A DNA stretch of 7,808 bases. Origin: CAYFIW01 sp964500645 (GTDB lineage Bacteria > Chloroflexota > Dehalococcoidia > Lucifugimonadales > UBA826). The translations under genes and the position numbers were made by a program. The notes beneath the pieces were generated by a model. It saw nothing but the letters and a program-made list of their open reading frames with translations. It searched no databases and had not been told where the DNA came from. The stretch lies in contig CAZCOH010000070.1 of NCBI GenBank assembly GCA_964500645.1, positions 1 through 7,808 on the forward strand. The letters run 5' to 3'. The first letter of the stretch is position 1, and each line of letters starts with the position of its first letter. Below, in pieces: positions 5,937 through 7,808 of this stretch.

Positions 5937-7061
5937 TTATAATCCTAGAATTTCTGAAACCTTATCTAAGTGTAAGTCGGCATCACCAAATGCTAATTCT
6001 GCTGCTTTTGCTCTTCTAGAATACAGTTGCATGTTGTGTTCCTTTGTGAACCCTATTGCTCCATGTGACTGATGGCCTAATGCACAAACTCGGCGGTATG
6101 CTTCACTGACCCATGCTTTTGCCATGGCAACCTCACGATCTGCTGGTAGACCCTCAGAAAGCCTCCAGGCTGCCTGGTATGTTATGAATTTTGAGCCTTC
6201 TACATCAGTTGCCATATTGGCACAATGGCGCTGGATTGCTTGAAAGGTTCCGATTGGGCGTCCAAACTGAGTTCTTTGTTTGGCATATTCAACTGTCATG
6301 TCAAGAACTTCTTGTCCTCCTCCGGTCATTTCGGCGCATTTTCCTATAGCGCCCCATTGGAGGACTTTTTCAATCGTGCTCCATCCCGCATTTTTCTCCC
6401 CTAGAAGATTGGAAGAAGATACTTCTACATTGTTGAATACCACTTCGGATTGCCTGTCTGAGGCTATAGTTTGGAGCAGCGTTTCTTCAACTCCTTTTGC
6501 TTGAGTGGATACTATGAATAGACTTATGTCATTCGTTCCCTCTCCGGTTCTAGCAGCTACAACTACATAATCCGAGACATGAGCATTTGGGACAAATAAT
6601 TTAGTCCCATTCAAAACCCATTTGTCGCCGTTTTCTGAGGCTTTTAGTTCGATACCTTCTGCATCCCATCGACCACTAGGTTCGTTGATTGCCAAAGTTA
6701 CGATTATTTGTCCTTCTGCGATTCGAGGAAGATATTCCTCTTTTTGTTCCTCTGTTGCTGCATCCGTTATGGTCATTCCACCCATAACAACGGTAGAGAA
6801 ATAAGGTCCAGGAAGCATATATCTTCCCATTTCTTCTAGTAGAACAATTAGGTCCTGATATTCTAGTTCAACCCCACCATATTTCTCGGGAATAATAAGT
6901 CCTAACCAACCTTGTTCAGCCAATTTTTGCCATAGTTCTGGTGTATATCCCCTTTCATCCTCTTCCATCTCTCTTACGTAGTCTTTGGAGCATTCTGCTT
7001 CAAGAAATTCCTGGGCGCTATTCTTCAGCATTTGCTGAGCTTCATTGAGTCCTAAATCCAT
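5937..7061 (-). CDS. Acyl-CoA dehydrogenase family protein, probable partner subunit
   Basis: A complete 374-residue acyl-CoA dehydrogenase fold protein (FadE/CaiA-like): an all-helical N-domain (1-120) with the PEKYGG loop (59-63), the beta domain with LAINEPSG (123-130) and the K-W-V-L-N-G-T-K segment (147-154), and a helical C-domain with R-T-Q-F-G-R-P-I-G (263-271), which in the family contacts FAD of the neighbouring subunit. Members oxidise acyl-CoA to 2,3-enoyl-CoA with FAD and pass electrons to ETF. There is no acidic residue at the MCAD Glu376 position (the C-terminal segment reads AELAFGDAD rather than Y-E-G-T) nor at the isovaleryl-CoA dehydrogenase position (G237, ten residues after W227). 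It therefore probably needs the adjacent dehydrogenase for activity. AAGGGAG ten bases upstream supports the start. It lies 63 nt after the partner gene and ends just before a strong terminator-like hairpin. Confidence 0.95.
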   Translation of the reverse strand: MDLGLNEAQQMLKNSAQEFLEAECSKDYVREMEEDERGYTPELWQKLAEQGWLGLIIPEKYGGVELEYQDLIVLLEEMGRYMLPGPYFSTVVMGGMTITDAATEEQKEEYLPRIAEGQIIVTLAINEPSGRWDAEGIELKASENGDKWVLNGTKLFVPNAHVSDYVVVAARTGEGTNDISLFIVSTQAKGVEETLLQTIASDRQSEVVFNNVEVSSSNLLGEKNAGWSTIEKVLQWGAIGKCAEMTGGGQEVLDMTVEYAKQRTQFGRPIGTFQAIQRHCANMATDVEGSKFITYQAAWRLSEGLPADREVAMAKAWVSEAYRRVCALGHQSHGAIGFTKEHNMQLYSRRAKAAELAFGDADLHLDKVSEILGL

Positions 7062-7071
7062 CTGAGTCAGT

Positions 7072-7078
7072 CTCCCTT
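7072..7078 (-). promoter_or_regulatory. Ribosome binding site of the complete acyl-CoA dehydrogenase gene
   Basis: AAGGGAG on the minus strand, ten bases before the ATG at 7061. It selects this start and lies in the 63-nt spacer between the two dehydrogenase genes, so the second gene is translated on its own signal within a probable operon. Confidence 0.6.
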
Positions 7079-7124
7079 AATTAATTTGAGGCTTTCTATA
7101 TTTTCCTTGATTAGTGACTGGGGT

Positions 7125-7808
7125 CTATCCTCTTGGTAATCCTAATCCTCTTTGAGCTACAACGTTTCTCTGTATTTCTGATGTTCCTGCAGCTACCATT
7201 CCACCAAACGACCTTAGCCATGCATTCTCAATTCTTCCTCTAAGTGGAGCCCATTTTGATCCGGGATCAAGTTGCCCATGCATCCCAAGCATTTTTACTC
7301 CAAATCCGTACAATCTGTTTACCATTTCAGTGCCATACACTTTAGTAATGGAAGCTTCCTTGTTAGGTATTAGTCCCTGACTTTGCATCCAGGCAACGTT
7401 GTAGCACATCAACCTTGTTGTCTCAACTTGTACAGCTAATTCGGCAAGCTCTCGCCTGACTACTGGGTCGTCAGCAAGTCGAATACCATTTTTACTATTT
7501 TCTTTTGAGAATTGGACAAGATCTTCTAAGACTCTTTTCGCTCTTGCCGGCCTGTCTACCCCAGATCTTTCAAAGTCTAGTAATGCGGCACCTACGTACC
7601 AACCTCTATTCAATTCTCCTACCAAATTTTTCTTTGGTACACGGACATTATCAAATGTGACTAGTCCTCTATATGCGTTCCACATCATTGGTATTTTTTC
7701 GATCGTGACACCTTCTGACCTGTCACCTTCCTCCGTTTCTAATTCTGAAAGTACAAAACTTATACCTCTGTGTTTTGGCGCATCAGGATCAGTTCTAACC
7801 AACATAAA
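7125..7808 (-). CDS. Acyl-CoA dehydrogenase family protein, 5'-partial
   Basis: The C-terminal 228 codons of an acyl-CoA dehydrogenase; family members are near 390 residues, so roughly the first 160 lie beyond the right edge. The frame stays open through the window end and the first in-window ATG (7805) sits inside the conserved R-T-D-P-D-A-P-K-H-R-G-I-S-F strand, so it is not the start. Numbering from that ATG, FDNVRVPKKNLVGE (51-64) and NRGW (66-69) are conserved. E79 in LDFERS matches the helix-G catalytic glutamate of isovaleryl-CoA and long-chain dehydrogenases, while A206 in AAGTSEIQR replaces the MCAD-type glutamate. The usual R-x-Q-F-G motif is absent, replaced by ENSKNGIRLADDP (102-114). 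The C-terminus AGTSEIQRNVVAQRGLGLPR is typical of the FadE branch. Probably transcribed with the next dehydrogenase and forming one enzyme with it. Confidence 0.94.
   Translation of the reverse strand, partial: FMLVRTDPDAPKHRGISFVLSELETEEGDRSEGVTIEKIPMMWNAYRGLVTFDNVRVPKKNLVGELNRGWYVGAALLDFERSGVDRPARAKRVLEDLVQFSKENSKNGIRLADDPVVRRELAELAVQVETTRLMCYNVAWMQSQGLIPNKEASITKVYGTEMVNRLYGFGVKMLGMHGQLDPGSKWAPLRGRIENAWLRSFGGMVAAGTSEIQRNVVAQRGLGLPRG

Overview
The window is bacterial, AT-rich (by eye about 40% G+C) and densely coded. It holds the 3' part of one plus-strand gene (positions 1-2021) facing a long minus-strand series (7808 down to 2080). Both outer genes run off the window. The content is a DPP IV-type peptidase, two adjacent acyl-CoA dehydrogenases, two LolD/MacB-type ABC ATPases, an SDR oxidoreductase and an enoyl-CoA hydratase-like protein. 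This would fit a free-living heterotroph using peptides and fatty or carboxylic acids, for example an uncultivated marine lineage such as SAR202-type Chloroflexota or an actinobacterium. That placement is a guess from gene style and composition; no rRNA or marker gene is present.

Layout. The plus-strand peptidase (to 2021) lacks its N-terminus and converges with the minus-strand genes across a 58-nt gap. On the minus strand, read in transcription order: a 5'-truncated acyl-CoA dehydrogenase (7808-7125), 63 nt, then a complete acyl-CoA dehydrogenase (7061-5937) ended by a strong terminator-like hairpin (5882-5916). Next is an ABC ATPase with a C-terminal AbrB-like hairpin domain (5844-4954), overlapping by one base (TAATG) a second ABC ATPase (4954-4217). 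A 137-nt gap with weak inverted repeats follows, then an unrecognised 122-codon ORF (4079-3711), an SDR (3666-2905) and an enoyl-CoA hydratase/isomerase family protein (2868-2080).

How the genes may work together. The two acyl-CoA dehydrogenases have complementary defects: one keeps a helix-G glutamate but lacks the usual FAD-contacting R-x-Q-F-G motif, while the other has that motif but no acidic residue at either usual catalytic-base position. They may form one obligate heteromeric enzyme, as known for mycobacterial FadE pairs. The two ATPases probably energise an FtsX/MacB-like permease encoded elsewhere. The SDR and hydratase-like protein are probably co-transcribed and could act on an acyl-CoA or hydroxy/keto intermediate. 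No RNA gene, insertion sequence, CRISPR array or phage feature was seen. The most unusual items are the dehydrogenase pair, the ATPase-AbrB fusion, the hydratase lacking its second catalytic glutamate, and the unrecognised ORF.
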